In this document: positions 9,037-15,908 of the stretch, in pieces
Numbering within the stretch: position 1 is the first letter of the stretch
How the letters are laid out: the number at the start of each line of letters is the position of its first letter
Assembly: GCA_025362115.1 (NCBI GenBank)
Contig: JANYIK010000168.1
Span: forward strand, 1-25,820
Direction: 5' to 3'
Source: Methylophilaceae bacterium
GTDB taxonomy: Bacteria > Pseudomonadota > Gammaproteobacteria > Burkholderiales > Methylophilaceae
Length of the DNA: 25,820 nt
Program-made: the position numbers and the translations under genes
The notes under the pieces: model-generated
What the model saw: the letters and a program-made list of their open reading frames with translations, nothing else
Databases searched by the model: none
Told to the model about the DNA's origin: nothing

Positions 9037-9660
9037 ATGGCCAGACGTACCAAAGAAGACGCAGAAATCACCCGCAACCGCCTTTTGGATGCCGCTGAAG
9101 TGGTATTTAACGCAAAAGGGGTGGCGCGCACTTCTCTCGCAGAAATTGCCCAAGCCGCTGAGGTGACGCGCGGCGCTGTGTATTGGCATTTCAAGAACAA
9201 AGCAGATGTGTTTCACGCCATGCTGGAGCGCGTGAAAATGCCTATGGACGAGATGATAGAACAGTTAGGCAGCACCTCATCCAAAGATTCGCTAACATTC
9301 CTGCATATTGCCGCCGTCAGTATCTTAAAGCGCATCGTATCAGATGCCCAAACCCGCCGCGTATTCGACATCGTCCACCATAAATGCGAATTGGTTGATG
9401 ACATGGCGATTGCCGGAGAACGTCGTCTGGAAAGCCGCAAAGAATGCCTGCAACACATCGAACAAGACATCCAGTCCGCAGTACAACAAGGCGCTCTACC
9501 AACAACCATCAACACCCACAGCGCAGCAATTGGCCTGCATGCCCTGATAGACGGGCTAATCTCTAACTGGGTAATGCACCCGGATTCGTTTTCTTTAGGA
9601 GATGAAGCAGAATTTCTGATTAGCACTTACCTGATTGGACTTAAGGGAAAACCTGTCTGA
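9037..9660 (+). CDS. TetR/AcrR-family repressor of the divergent efflux operon
   Basis: Regulator of 207 residues. The N-terminal TetR helix-turn-helix is clear: ITRNRLLDAAEVVFNAKGV, then TSLAEIAQAAEVTRGAVYWHF at residues 32-52, a stretch very close to AcrR/TtgR/MtrR-type pump repressors. The C-terminal domain is the variable ligand-binding part; its length fits the AcrR group. It is transcribed away from the pump genes, and the palindrome at 8976-9001 lies 35 bases before its start. The likely mode is repression of pump and self, released by a pump substrate. The ligand is unknown. Ribosome-binding site is weak (TTAAG). Confidence 0.93.
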   Translation: MARRTKEDAEITRNRLLDAAEVVFNAKGVARTSLAEIAQAAEVTRGAVYWHFKNKADVFHAMLERVKMPMDEMIEQLGSTSSKDSLTFLHIAAVSILKRIVSDAQTRRVFDIVHHKCELVDDMAIAGERRLESRKECLQHIEQDIQSAVQQGALPTTINTHSAAIGLHALIDGLISNWVMHPDSFSLGDEAEFLISTYLIGLKGKPV

Positions 9661-9730
9661 TTGTCTCCTTATCTACCAATTGCCGATAATCAGCGTCATG
9701 TTCATATCTGCAAATCTTAGGTGGCTGGCT

Positions 9731-9862
9731 TCACACAAGAGGATTCCAGTTATCAAGCATCACTCCCGGGGGAATTCCTTTTCGTAACGCGTAGACCATG
9801 CCGTGCAACTTTGTAGCGACTAGCTGTTGAAGAGCTTCTACGTCACCAATAGTAGAACCACC
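9731..9862 (-). pseudogene. Possible remnant reading frame in the aroG-tetR gap
   Basis: The 266-base gap 9661-9926 has no clear intact gene. On the minus strand a 43-codon frame without a start codon runs from just after two in-frame TAG codons to a TGA. Its translation looks protein-like, with EALQQLVATKLHGMVYALRK followed by GIPPGVMLDNWNP. The LHG...AL..G.P pattern recalls the C-terminal part of polysaccharide pyruvyl transferases, but that is only a resemblance seen by eye. It may be a decayed gene end or chance. The rest of the gap shows no terminator or promoter I would defend. Confidence 0.2.
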
Positions 9863-9926
9863 CTACTAACAAGCACCGAGGTTTGGTGGCCAACACCACA
9901 GCTAGCAGCAAACCCAAAGAGTTGCA

Positions 9927-11027
9927 CTATTCTTCAACTTCATCCTCATGTCCACGACGGCGCGCACGCACACCCTCGGCCAGCACATCCAGCAGCTTCA
10001 ATGACTCTTCCCAGCTCAAACAAGCATCGGTGATAGATTTTCCGTATTCCAGCGTGCAGCCTGGCGTGTGATCCTGGCGACCCTCTTGCAGGTGTGATTC
10101 GACCATCACCCCCATGATGCGATCGTCACCATGGGCGAGTTGATCAGCCACGTCCTTGGCCACGTCCATCTGCAACTGATATTGTTTCTGGCTATTGGCA
10201 TGGCTGCAATCTATCATTACCTTAGCGCCAAGTCCCGCGCCTGATAAACCCTTACAGGCGGCTTCCACATTGGCGGCATCGTAGTTGGGAATTTTGCCGC
10301 CGCGTAGAATCAAGTGGCAATCCTCATTACCCGTGGTGGAGATAATCGCCGAATGACCTTCCTTGGTCACCGATAAGAAGTGGTGCGGGCTGGCAGCGGC
10401 TTTGATGGCATCAATGGCAATGCGGATGTTGCCATCGGTACCATTCTTGAAGCCCACCGGACAAGACAAGCCAGAGGCCAACTCGCGGTGGATTTGCGAT
10501 TCCGTGGTGCGCGCGCCGATAGCGCCCCAACTCACCAAATCGGCAGTGTATTGCGGCGTGATGGTATCCAGGAACTCAATACCGGCAGGCATTCCCAACT
10601 CATTAACATCCAGCAAAAACTTACGCGCCAGTTCCAAGCCTTCATTAATTTTGAAGCTCCCATCAAGATACGGATCGTTAATCAACCCTTTCCAGCCCAC
10701 CGTGGTACGCGGTTTTTCAAAATAGACGCGCATCACAATAAGCAAATCTTGGCTAAGGCGAGCTCGCTCTGCAAGCAGTCGGCGCGCGTATTCCAGTCCA
10801 GCTTTAGGATCGTGGATGGAGCATGGGCCAATAATCACCAACAAACGGTCATCAGCATTGTGCAGAACGCGGTGTATAGCCGTGCGCGTGGCGAAGATAT
10901 TCTTAGTTGTAGCGGGAGTTTCCTGCAATTGAGCGAGCAACTCCGAAGGCGGCGTAAGCTCCTTGATTTCGATGATACGCACATCATCCGTGGCCAGTTT
11001 TTCTGGTTTTTTTTCTACTGTAGTCAT
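9927..11027 (-). CDS. aroG: 3-deoxy-7-phosphoheptulonate (DAHP) synthase, class I alpha
   Basis: Condenses phosphoenolpyruvate and erythrose 4-phosphate in the first step of the shikimate pathway. The 366 residues match the E. coli AroF/G/H type: N-terminal DDVRIIEIKELTPP regulatory segment, metal-binding Cys69 in IGPCSIHDP, KPRTTVGWKG, GARTTESQ, and SVTKEGHSAI. The N-terminal extension indicates a feedback-inhibited enzyme, but I cannot tell which amino acid inhibits it. AroG is chosen because the N-terminal wording is closest to it from memory; AroF or AroH is possible. The start overlaps the hisC stop (ATGA), so the two are translationally coupled. An acidic tail DEVEE ends the protein. 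Confidence 0.95.
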   Translation of the reverse strand: MTTVEKKPEKLATDDVRIIEIKELTPPSELLAQLQETPATTKNIFATRTAIHRVLHNADDRLLVIIGPCSIHDPKAGLEYARRLLAERARLSQDLLIVMRVYFEKPRTTVGWKGLINDPYLDGSFKINEGLELARKFLLDVNELGMPAGIEFLDTITPQYTADLVSWGAIGARTTESQIHRELASGLSCPVGFKNGTDGNIRIAIDAIKAAASPHHFLSVTKEGHSAIISTTGNEDCHLILRGGKIPNYDAANVEAACKGLSGAGLGAKVMIDCSHANSQKQYQLQMDVAKDVADQLAHGDDRIMGVMVESHLQEGRQDHTPGCTLEYGKSITDACLSWEESLKLLDVLAEGVRARRRGHEDEVEE

Positions 11028-12112
11028 AATTCTTCTAATGCTTTCAAAAACCGCGCATTTTCATGCGCTAGGCCAATACTGACCCGTAAATATTCTGGCA
11101 TTCCATAATTAGCAACTGGGCGCACAATCACGCCCTTTTGCAACAACCCTTGATAAACCTCAGTGGCATTGCCGACACGCACGCTGACAAAGTTACCAGA
11201 CGAGGGAATGAAATCCAGCCCCAGTCGCGTTAAACCTTGCGTGACCTGCATCATACCCGCTGTGTTCAAGGCTCGGCTACGTGCCACGAATTCTTCATCC
11301 GCTAGCGCCGCCACAGCTGCGGCTTGCGCCACACTATTCACATTAAACGGTTGCCGCACACGATTCATCAGGTCGGCAATACTAGCACTCGCCAAAGCAA
11401 AACCTACGCGCAACCCAGCCAGCCCATAAGCCTTGGACAGAGTGCGCGTAATCACCACATTATCAAAGGTTTTCAGCCACTCAACGCTGCTGGATTTCAA
11501 ATCATCCGCCAGATACTCGTCGTAAGCTTCGTCCAGCACCACCAGTACGCTCTTAGGAACATCTTGTAAAAAACTATACAGTTCTGCCCTATCCAGCAAC
11601 GTACCTGTGGGATTGTTGGGGTTAGCAATCCATAGCACACGGGTGTTTGGAGTAATAGCCGCAGACATGGCAATGAGATCGTGCCCATAATCCTTGGCTG
11701 GAGCCACCACACCCTCTGCCCCCACCGCTTGCGTCACTAAGGGATACACCGCAAAAGCGTGCTGCGAATACACCGCTTGCGTTTCAGCAGTCAAAAATGC
11801 TCGCGCCACCAATTCCAGTACGTCGTTGGAGCCATTTCCCAAAACAATTTGCGGCATCTCTACGCCGAACTTGTTGGCAATAGCCTGCTTAAGTGCAAAG
11901 CCATTACCATCAGGATAACGCGCTACATCATGCAATGCATCTTCCATCGCCTCAAGCGCCTTGGGACTGATACCCAAGGGATTCTCGTTAGAGGCCAGCT
12001 TAACAATGCTCGCCTCCTCCAAGCCTAATTCGCGCGCAAGCTCAGAAATAGGCTTGCCCGGCGGATAGGGCGCAATAGATTTCACGTATTCAGGAGCTAA
12101 ATCGCAGAGCAT
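11024..12112 (-). CDS. hisC: Histidinol-phosphate aminotransferase (aromatic aminotransferase paralogue possible)
   Basis: PLP enzyme of aminotransferase class I/II, 362 residues, the usual HisC length. Visible motifs: SNENPLG at 41-47, the YPDG segment, ANPNNPTG at 163-170, DEAYDEY, and the PLP lysine Lys227 in TRTLSKAYGLAGLRVG. HisC transfers an amino group to imidazole-acetol phosphate; copies located in aromatic clusters often also serve phenylpyruvate or arogenate. Here the gene overlaps a DAHP synthase and no other his gene is present, so an aromatic role (hisC2-like) is quite likely. GGA lies eight bases before the ATG, right after a hairpin and T-run in the leader. Confidence 0.92.
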   Translation of the reverse strand: MLCDLAPEYVKSIAPYPPGKPISELARELGLEEASIVKLASNENPLGISPKALEAMEDALHDVARYPDGNGFALKQAIANKFGVEMPQIVLGNGSNDVLELVARAFLTAETQAVYSQHAFAVYPLVTQAVGAEGVVAPAKDYGHDLIAMSAAITPNTRVLWIANPNNPTGTLLDRAELYSFLQDVPKSVLVVLDEAYDEYLADDLKSSSVEWLKTFDNVVITRTLSKAYGLAGLRVGFALASASIADLMNRVRQPFNVNSVAQAAAVAALADEEFVARSRALNTAGMMQVTQGLTRLGLDFIPSSGNFVSVRVGNATEVYQGLLQKGVIVRPVANYGMPEYLRVSIGLAHENARFLKALEEL

Positions 12113-12162
12113 CTGTGTTCCAAAAATAAAAACGCGGCTACACGCCGCTTAGTTATTGACAT
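12097..12162 (-). CDS. Possible 21-codon leader ORF overlapping the hisC start
   Basis: An ATG at 12162 follows AAGG after four bases and opens a 21-codon frame that ends 16 bases inside hisC in another frame. It spans the hairpin and T-run before hisC and includes four consecutive Phe/Leu codons (TTT TTA TTT TTG), which are however forced by the T-run itself. It could be an attenuator peptide or coupling ORF, or chance. Confidence 0.2.
   Translation of the reverse strand: MSITKRRVAAFLFLEHRCSAI
12121..12150 (-). terminator. Terminator-like hairpin in the hisC-aroG leader (possible attenuator)
   Basis: On the minus strand GCGGC (12148-12144) pairs with GCCGC (12138-12134) across a five-base loop and is followed by a T-rich run interrupted by one A (12132-12122). 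No minus-strand gene precedes it in the 3.3 kb up to cheY, so it is more likely to act within the hisC leader than to end another gene. The stem is short. Confidence 0.5.
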
Positions 12163-12272
12163 TTTACCTTAAAAACAAGGCCATATGATGCGTTGAAATT
12201 TTTTGTAAGTTCGATTGCCCAATCACGACTAAACTACGGAATAATAAAACTCAACTCTACGAGGTCACGCTC

Positions 12273-13229
12273 ATGCTCATATTGCCCAAGTCCGACATTG
12301 CCCCTTCTGACATCACGCCGCGAGAGGTATATCAAGAACGTCGCCAGTTCTTGGGTATGGCTGGTGGATTGGCTCTGGCAGCGGCTCTGGGCGGATTAAG
12401 CACTTTGGCAGCAGCCAATACGCGGCAGAAATTCTCGGGGGTAATCCCTAGCAAATTCGGCGCAGATGAAAAGCCCACACCTTATAAAGACGTTGCCGGC
12501 TACAACAATTTCTACGAATTCGGCACCAGCAAATCCGACCCCGCTGATTTCTCTGACACCTTGCGTCCACGCCCTTGGACGGTAAGCATTGAGGGCGAAG
12601 TAAAAAAACCTAAACGCATTGCGATTGAAGATCTATACAAACTCGCCCCACTCGAAGAACGCTTATACCGGATGCGCTGTGTAGAAGGTTGGTCTATGGT
12701 CATTCCCTGGGTGGGATTTCCGTTGGCGGATTTGATCAAATGGGCGGAACCGACAAGCAATGCCAAGTATGTGGAATTCTTTACGCTCAATGACCAACAG
12801 CAAATGCCCGGCCAACGCAGCAATGTCTTAGATTGGCCATATAACGAAGGCCTACGTATGGATGAGGCGATGAACCCGCTCACTTTGATGGCGGTAGGCC
12901 TGTACGGCGAGCAACTGCCCAACCAGAATGGCGCACCGATTCGCTTGGTCACGCCTTGGAAATACGGCTTCAAGGGCATCAAATCCATCGTGCGGATTAA
13001 ATTCACCGAGCAAATGCCTGTGAGTTCGTGGATGAAGGCCAACATACACGAATACGGTTTCTACTCCAACGTCAACCCGGATGTGGATCATCCCCGCTGG
13101 AGCCAAGCCACAGAGCGGCGTATCGGCACAGGCTTTTTCCAGAAAAGACAGAAAACCTTAATGTTTAACGGCTACGCCGAACAAGTGGCACAGATGTATT
13201 CTGGCATGGATTTACGAAAAAACTTCTAA
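12273..13229 (+). CDS. msrP: Protein-methionine-sulfoxide reductase, molybdopterin subunit MsrP
   Basis: Periplasmic molybdoenzyme (formerly YedY) that repairs oxidised methionines in envelope proteins. The 318 residues show a twin-arginine signal, ERRQFLGMAGGLALAAALGG with Arg23-Arg24, and the sulfite-oxidase-type fold with the Mo-ligand Cys136 in YRMRCVEGWSM. Further family segments are PWTVSIEGEV, LPNQNGAPIRLVTPWKYGFKGIKSI and a C-terminal DVDHPRWSQATERRIG. The Tat route fits folding with cofactor before export. It is followed after eight bases by its membrane partner msrQ. A sharper start alternative was not seen; ACGAGGTCACGCTC lies just before the ATG. Confidence 0.97.
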   Translation: MLILPKSDIAPSDITPREVYQERRQFLGMAGGLALAAALGGLSTLAAANTRQKFSGVIPSKFGADEKPTPYKDVAGYNNFYEFGTSKSDPADFSDTLRPRPWTVSIEGEVKKPKRIAIEDLYKLAPLEERLYRMRCVEGWSMVIPWVGFPLADLIKWAEPTSNAKYVEFFTLNDQQQMPGQRSNVLDWPYNEGLRMDEAMNPLTLMAVGLYGEQLPNQNGAPIRLVTPWKYGFKGIKSIVRIKFTEQMPVSSWMKANIHEYGFYSNVNPDVDHPRWSQATERRIGTGFFQKRQKTLMFNGYAEQVAQMYSGMDLRKNF

Positions 13230-13237
13230 AGGCAACC

Positions 13238-13849
13238 ATGCCCCCAATCACTCTTACTCCCGCCGCCGTATCGCGCGTCAAGGCTGTATTGTTCTGCATC
13301 GCGCTGCTCCCGATTGCACGGCTGTTCGTGCTTGGCTTCCTAGATAAACTAGGCGCTAATCCCATTGAATTCGTGATTCGTTCCAACGGCACTTGGGCGC
13401 TCACTTTTTTGCTCATCACCCTCACCGTCACCCCGCTACGCAAATTCACCGGTGCCAACTGGCTGGTACAGATGCGACGTATGTTCGGCCTGTACGCCTT
13501 TTTTTACGCGCTGATGCACATGTTGAGCTACGTGTGGCTGGATCAATGGTTCGACTGGGCGGAGATAGGTAAAAACATCGCCAAACACCCCTTTATCATC
13601 GCCGGGCTCTCGTCTTTTGTGCTGCTCATACCACTAGCTGCGACCTCCACCAATGCCATGATGAAACGCATGAAGCGCAACTGGCAAAAACTACACACCT
13701 TGGTATATCCAATCGCCATGCTGGGGGTACTGCACTACTTTTGGTTGGTGAAAAAAGACATCACGCAACCAGTGATTTACGCGGTGATTTTGACGCTACT
13801 GCTGGGGATGAGAATAGTGTGGCGGTTGCGGCAAAATACGGTTAGATAG
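13238..13849 (+). CDS. msrQ: Heme-binding membrane subunit MsrQ of the methionine sulfoxide reductase
   Basis: Integral membrane cytochrome b-type protein (formerly YedZ), 203 residues, that passes electrons from the quinone pool or flavin reductase to MsrP. It belongs to the ferric-reductase-like transmembrane family. About six hydrophobic segments are seen. Candidate heme histidines are in FYALMHMLSYVW (third helix) and in NWQKLHTLVYPIAMLGVLHY. AAGGCAACC precedes the ATG and the gap to msrP is eight bases, so the pair is one operon. Both partners look complete. The 192 bases that follow (13850-14041) hold no gene or convincing terminator. Confidence 0.96.
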   Translation: MPPITLTPAAVSRVKAVLFCIALLPIARLFVLGFLDKLGANPIEFVIRSNGTWALTFLLITLTVTPLRKFTGANWLVQMRRMFGLYAFFYALMHMLSYVWLDQWFDWAEIGKNIAKHPFIIAGLSSFVLLIPLAATSTNAMMKRMKRNWQKLHTLVYPIAMLGVLHYFWLVKKDITQPVIYAVILTLLLGMRIVWRLRQNTVR

Positions 13850-14041
13850 CAATGTGAATGTGGGCTAGCAATAGCAGAAGTGCATCCCCATAACCCGCAA
13901 GAAATAAGAACTACTCTCAATATGTGAAAAATTTACATGTGACTAAAGTCTGTTGTTTAACGTCCGTCAATTAGCAAAAATGGTCTTTGAATTTTTGTAC
14001 CCATAAAACTAAAAGACACACGATAAAAACAAACTAACAAC

Positions 14042-14251
14042 ATGCCTTTAGATATACATTTTCCGGCTTCACTCAAAAGAATGCGACTGGCTCGAGGTCT
14101 TTCACAGGAAAAATTGTCTGCGTTGGCAGACCTTGATCGCACCTATATCTCTATGTTGGAGCGCGGGATACGCAAACCCAGCCTAACCACCATCGAGAAA
14201 ATCGCACAGGCTATGGATATGCCAGCGTGGGAGTTCATCAAAGACATCTAG
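14042..14251 (+). CDS. Small XRE-family helix-turn-helix regulator
   Basis: A 69-residue protein that is almost entirely a Cro/CI-type DNA-binding domain: LKRMRLARGLSQEKLSALAD, then LDRTYISMLERGIRKPSLTT, then IEKIAQAMDMP. All five helices of the fold can be placed and no extra domain remains, so it probably acts as a dimer or through a partner. The BLUF-like gene starts 20 bases downstream, which suggests a functional pair. No clear ribosome-binding site precedes the ATG. A weak promoter candidate (TTGAAT, 17 bases, TAAAAG) lies just upstream. Target genes are unknown. Confidence 0.88.
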   Translation: MPLDIHFPASLKRMRLARGLSQEKLSALADLDRTYISMLERGIRKPSLTTIEKIAQAMDMPAWEFIKDI

Positions 14252-14271
14252 TCTGCCTTGAAAAATCACAC

Positions 14272-14679
14272 ATGGCCTTCTACCAACTCCTCTACAGCAA
14301 GCGCTCAACCACGAACATCACTGCGGATGACTTGGAAGCGCTGGCCAAGACCATGCAACGCACACATCGCGATTTTGGCATTTCCGGCTTTCTTGTTTTT
14401 CACCAAGACACGTTCATCCACCTGATAGAAGGAGATAAAGAAACCGTACTCTCCCTCGCAGAAGAAGCCAAAAACAACCCACAATACGCGCATTTTGACG
14501 TGCTGCTGGAGCAAGAAAGCCAACATAGACACATGCTCACATGGGGTGTTGGATCTAGCTTAAGCGAGTCTTTGAATCACGTTGATTTCTATCTTCCGCT
14601 CGACGGCACGAAGCATCTTTGCTCGACGATGGAAGGAGAGATTGGACAGATTTTTATGAAGTTTCTTGGTGATGAGTAA
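14272..14679 (+). CDS. BLUF-fold protein lacking key flavin-site residues
   Basis: I chose the ATG at 14272 (135 residues) over an in-frame GTG at 14227 inside the upstream gene, because BLUF domains start exactly like MAFYQLLYS. The sequence can be laid on the short BLUF protein PixD (from memory) without gaps for about 93 residues: Tyr8, the FGISGFLVF strand, the IEG turn and Trp91 are kept. The flavin-contacting Asn32 and the photoactive Gln50 are both His, and Met93 is Val. BLUF domains sense blue light through FAD, so this protein may not be a normal photosensor. A C-terminal tail of about 40 residues follows the domain. It probably partners the XRE regulator upstream. Confidence 0.8.
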   Translation: MAFYQLLYSKRSTTNITADDLEALAKTMQRTHRDFGISGFLVFHQDTFIHLIEGDKETVLSLAEEAKNNPQYAHFDVLLEQESQHRHMLTWGVGSSLSESLNHVDFYLPLDGTKHLCSTMEGEIGQIFMKFLGDE

Positions 14680-14750
14680 GCTCCGTAATCCGCTTACGGC
14701 TTCTTACGGGCTATGCTTGTTTATGCCACACCTCGTCATTCTCTATTCGG

Positions 14751-14773
14751 TCAAGCCCTGCCATAGAGCTTGA
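14751..14773. promoter_or_regulatory. Candidate HigA operator (inverted repeat)
   Basis: TCAAGC (14751-14756) and GCTTGA (14768-14773) are perfect 6-bp inverted arms with an 11-bp spacer. The right arm overlaps the -35 element of the toxin-antitoxin promoter, the place where an antitoxin would autorepress. Short arms mean chance cannot be excluded. Confidence 0.4.
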
Positions 14774-14797
14774 CTTGTGTAGCCCAATGGATACAAT
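14770..14797 (+). promoter_or_regulatory. Promoter of the toxin-antitoxin operon
   Basis: TTGACT (14770-14775) and TACAAT (14792-14797) with a 16-base spacer are strong sigma-70 matches. The toxin ATG begins only seven bases after the -10 element, so transcription may start at or next to the ATG. Confidence 0.7.
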
Positions 14798-14803
14798 TAC
14801 GCC

Positions 14804-15091
14804 ATGCGTATTGAAATCACCGAAACTTACCACGCATGGCAAAGCAAACTCAAAGACTTGGTGGTTCGCGCTCGAATTCAAGCCCGTATTGAGCGTTTGC
14901 AACTTGGTAATCCGGGAAATCATCGCACTTTGACGCATGGCGTGATTGAGTTGAAACTTGATTTTGGGGCTGGGTATCGGGTGTATTACACCCATCGTGG
15001 CGAAACCTTGATTATTCTGTTGGCGGGTGGCGATAAATCTAGCCAACAGGCGGATATTAAAACCGCTATTGAATTGGCTAAAAACCTGTAG
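14804..15091 (+). CDS. HigB/RelE-type toxin (addiction module killer protein)
   Basis: A 95-residue basic protein of the RelE/ParE superfamily, in the HigB-like killer subfamily: TYHAWQSKLKDLVVRARIQA helix pair, then ELKLDFGAGYRVYYTHRGE and the closing strand LIILLAGGDKSSQQADIKTA. Such toxins usually cleave mRNA on the ribosome. The toxin gene precedes the antitoxin, as in higBA modules. There is no ribosome-binding site before the ATG, and the promoter lies so close that the mRNA may be leaderless. The length is normal and no frameshift is seen, so the module may be active. Confidence 0.92.
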   Translation: MRIEITETYHAWQSKLKDLVVRARIQARIERLQLGNPGNHRTLTHGVIELKLDFGAGYRVYYTHRGETLIILLAGGDKSSQQADIKTAIELAKNL

Positions 15092-15100
15092 GAGCTGGTG

Positions 15101-15394
15101 ATGACTAAAACTAAAACCTTTGTTTATGATGTATCCGAACACCTGAGAACACCTGAAGAAATGGCGTTGTATCTAGATGCCTGCATTGAAGAAAGCGATG
15201 GCGATGCGGCTTTTATCGCCAAAGCGCTGGGGGATATTGCCCGCGCACAAGGCATGTCGCAAGTGGCTAAAAATGCGGGTTTGAGCCGTGAGAGTTTGTA
15301 CAAATCGCTCTCTGGTGAGCGTGTGCCCGATTTTTCTACTATTTTGAAAGTGACCAAGGCGCTTGGTCTCAAGCTGCATACGGTGGCTAGTTAA
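15101..15394 (+). CDS. HigA-type antitoxin (addiction module antidote protein)
   Basis: A 97-residue antitoxin that should neutralise the toxin encoded nine bases upstream and repress the operon. A helix-turn-helix occupies the C-terminal half (MSQVAKNAGLSRESLYKSLS, then ERVPDFSTILKVTKALGLKL); the N-terminal half (TFVYDVSEHLRTPEEMALYL) is typical of this antidote family. I prefer the ATG at 15101 to the GTG at 15098 because GGAG at 15091-15094 is then six bases away; the GGAG begins in the toxin stop codon, so translation is coupled. No terminator follows within the 62 bases before the convergent cheY. Confidence 0.92.
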   Translation: MTKTKTFVYDVSEHLRTPEEMALYLDACIEESDGDAAFIAKALGDIARAQGMSQVAKNAGLSRESLYKSLSGERVPDFSTILKVTKALGLKLHTVAS

Positions 15395-15456
15395 ACTGTC
15401 TCCACCCAAGCTGTGTGATGCGCTTCCGCCGCGTGAAACTCGCCTATCGCTTTTTG

Positions 15457-15846
15457 TTAAAGTCCGTGCTTCTCAATAATCTTGTTGAGTTTTTCTTGCA
15501 GTACGTTAGCGGTAAAGGGTTTAACTACATAGCCGCTGGCTCCGGCTTGAGCAGCGGCGACGATGTTTTCGTTTTTGGCTTCGGCGGTGACCAACAACAC
15601 CGGAAGATGCTTGAGCTTTGCATCAGCGCGGATGTTGGTGAGTAGTTCCAAACCGGTCATATTAGGCATGTTCCAGTCGGTGACAACGAAGTCGAACTTC
15701 TCGGCATTCAGTTTGCTCAACGCCGCCACGCCGTCTTCGGCTTCTACCATATTGTTATAACCCAACTCTTTGAGCAGGTTCATCACAATGCGGCGCATGG
15801 TCGAGAAATCATCCACTACCAAAAACTTCATGTTTTTGTCAGCCAT
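15457..15846 (-). CDS. CheY-like single-domain response regulator
   Basis: A 129-residue stand-alone receiver domain. Every phosphorylation residue is at its E. coli CheY position: Asp12-Asp13, acceptor Asp57 in VTDWNMPN, Thr87, Tyr106 and Lys109 in VVKPF. It is very close in wording to chemotaxis CheY proteins (FLVVDDFSTMRRIVMNLLKELGY), so it probably binds the flagellar switch or a phosphatase. No other chemotaxis or flagellar gene is in the window, so it is an orphan here and its kinase is elsewhere. GGAG lies eight bases before the start. It sits between pheA and the toxin-antitoxin block. Confidence 0.93.
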   Translation of the reverse strand: MADKNMKFLVVDDFSTMRRIVMNLLKELGYNNMVEAEDGVAALSKLNAEKFDFVVTDWNMPNMTGLELLTNIRADAKLKHLPVLLVTAEAKNENIVAAAQAGASGYVVKPFTANVLQEKLNKIIEKHGL

Positions 15847-15876
15847 TTAATACTCCATTCAGTTTCTAAAATTTCA

Positions 15877-15904
15877 TTTATACCATAAAAATCATATAGT
15901 TAAA
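15877..15904 (-). promoter_or_regulatory. Possible promoter of the CheY-like gene
   Basis: On the minus strand TTTAAC (15904-15899) and TATAAA (15882-15877) are 16 bases apart in an A/T-rich stretch between pheA and cheY. This suggests cheY has its own transcript rather than depending on pheA. Read by eye. Confidence 0.4.
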
Positions 15905-15908
15905 TAGT

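Noticed and set aside
9827..10071. Two overlapping plus-strand frames over the 3' end of aroG
   Set aside because: Low-complexity translations, partly antisense to aroG and with no family resemblance.
14227..14271. GTG start of the BLUF-like gene inside the XRE gene
   Set aside because: BLUF domains begin directly at the later ATG, and the extension has no domain features.
14683..14699. CCGTAA/TTACGG hairpin after the BLUF-like gene as a terminator
   Set aside because: The 6-bp stem has no T-run after it; TTACGG is also repeated directly at 14704, so it may be chance.
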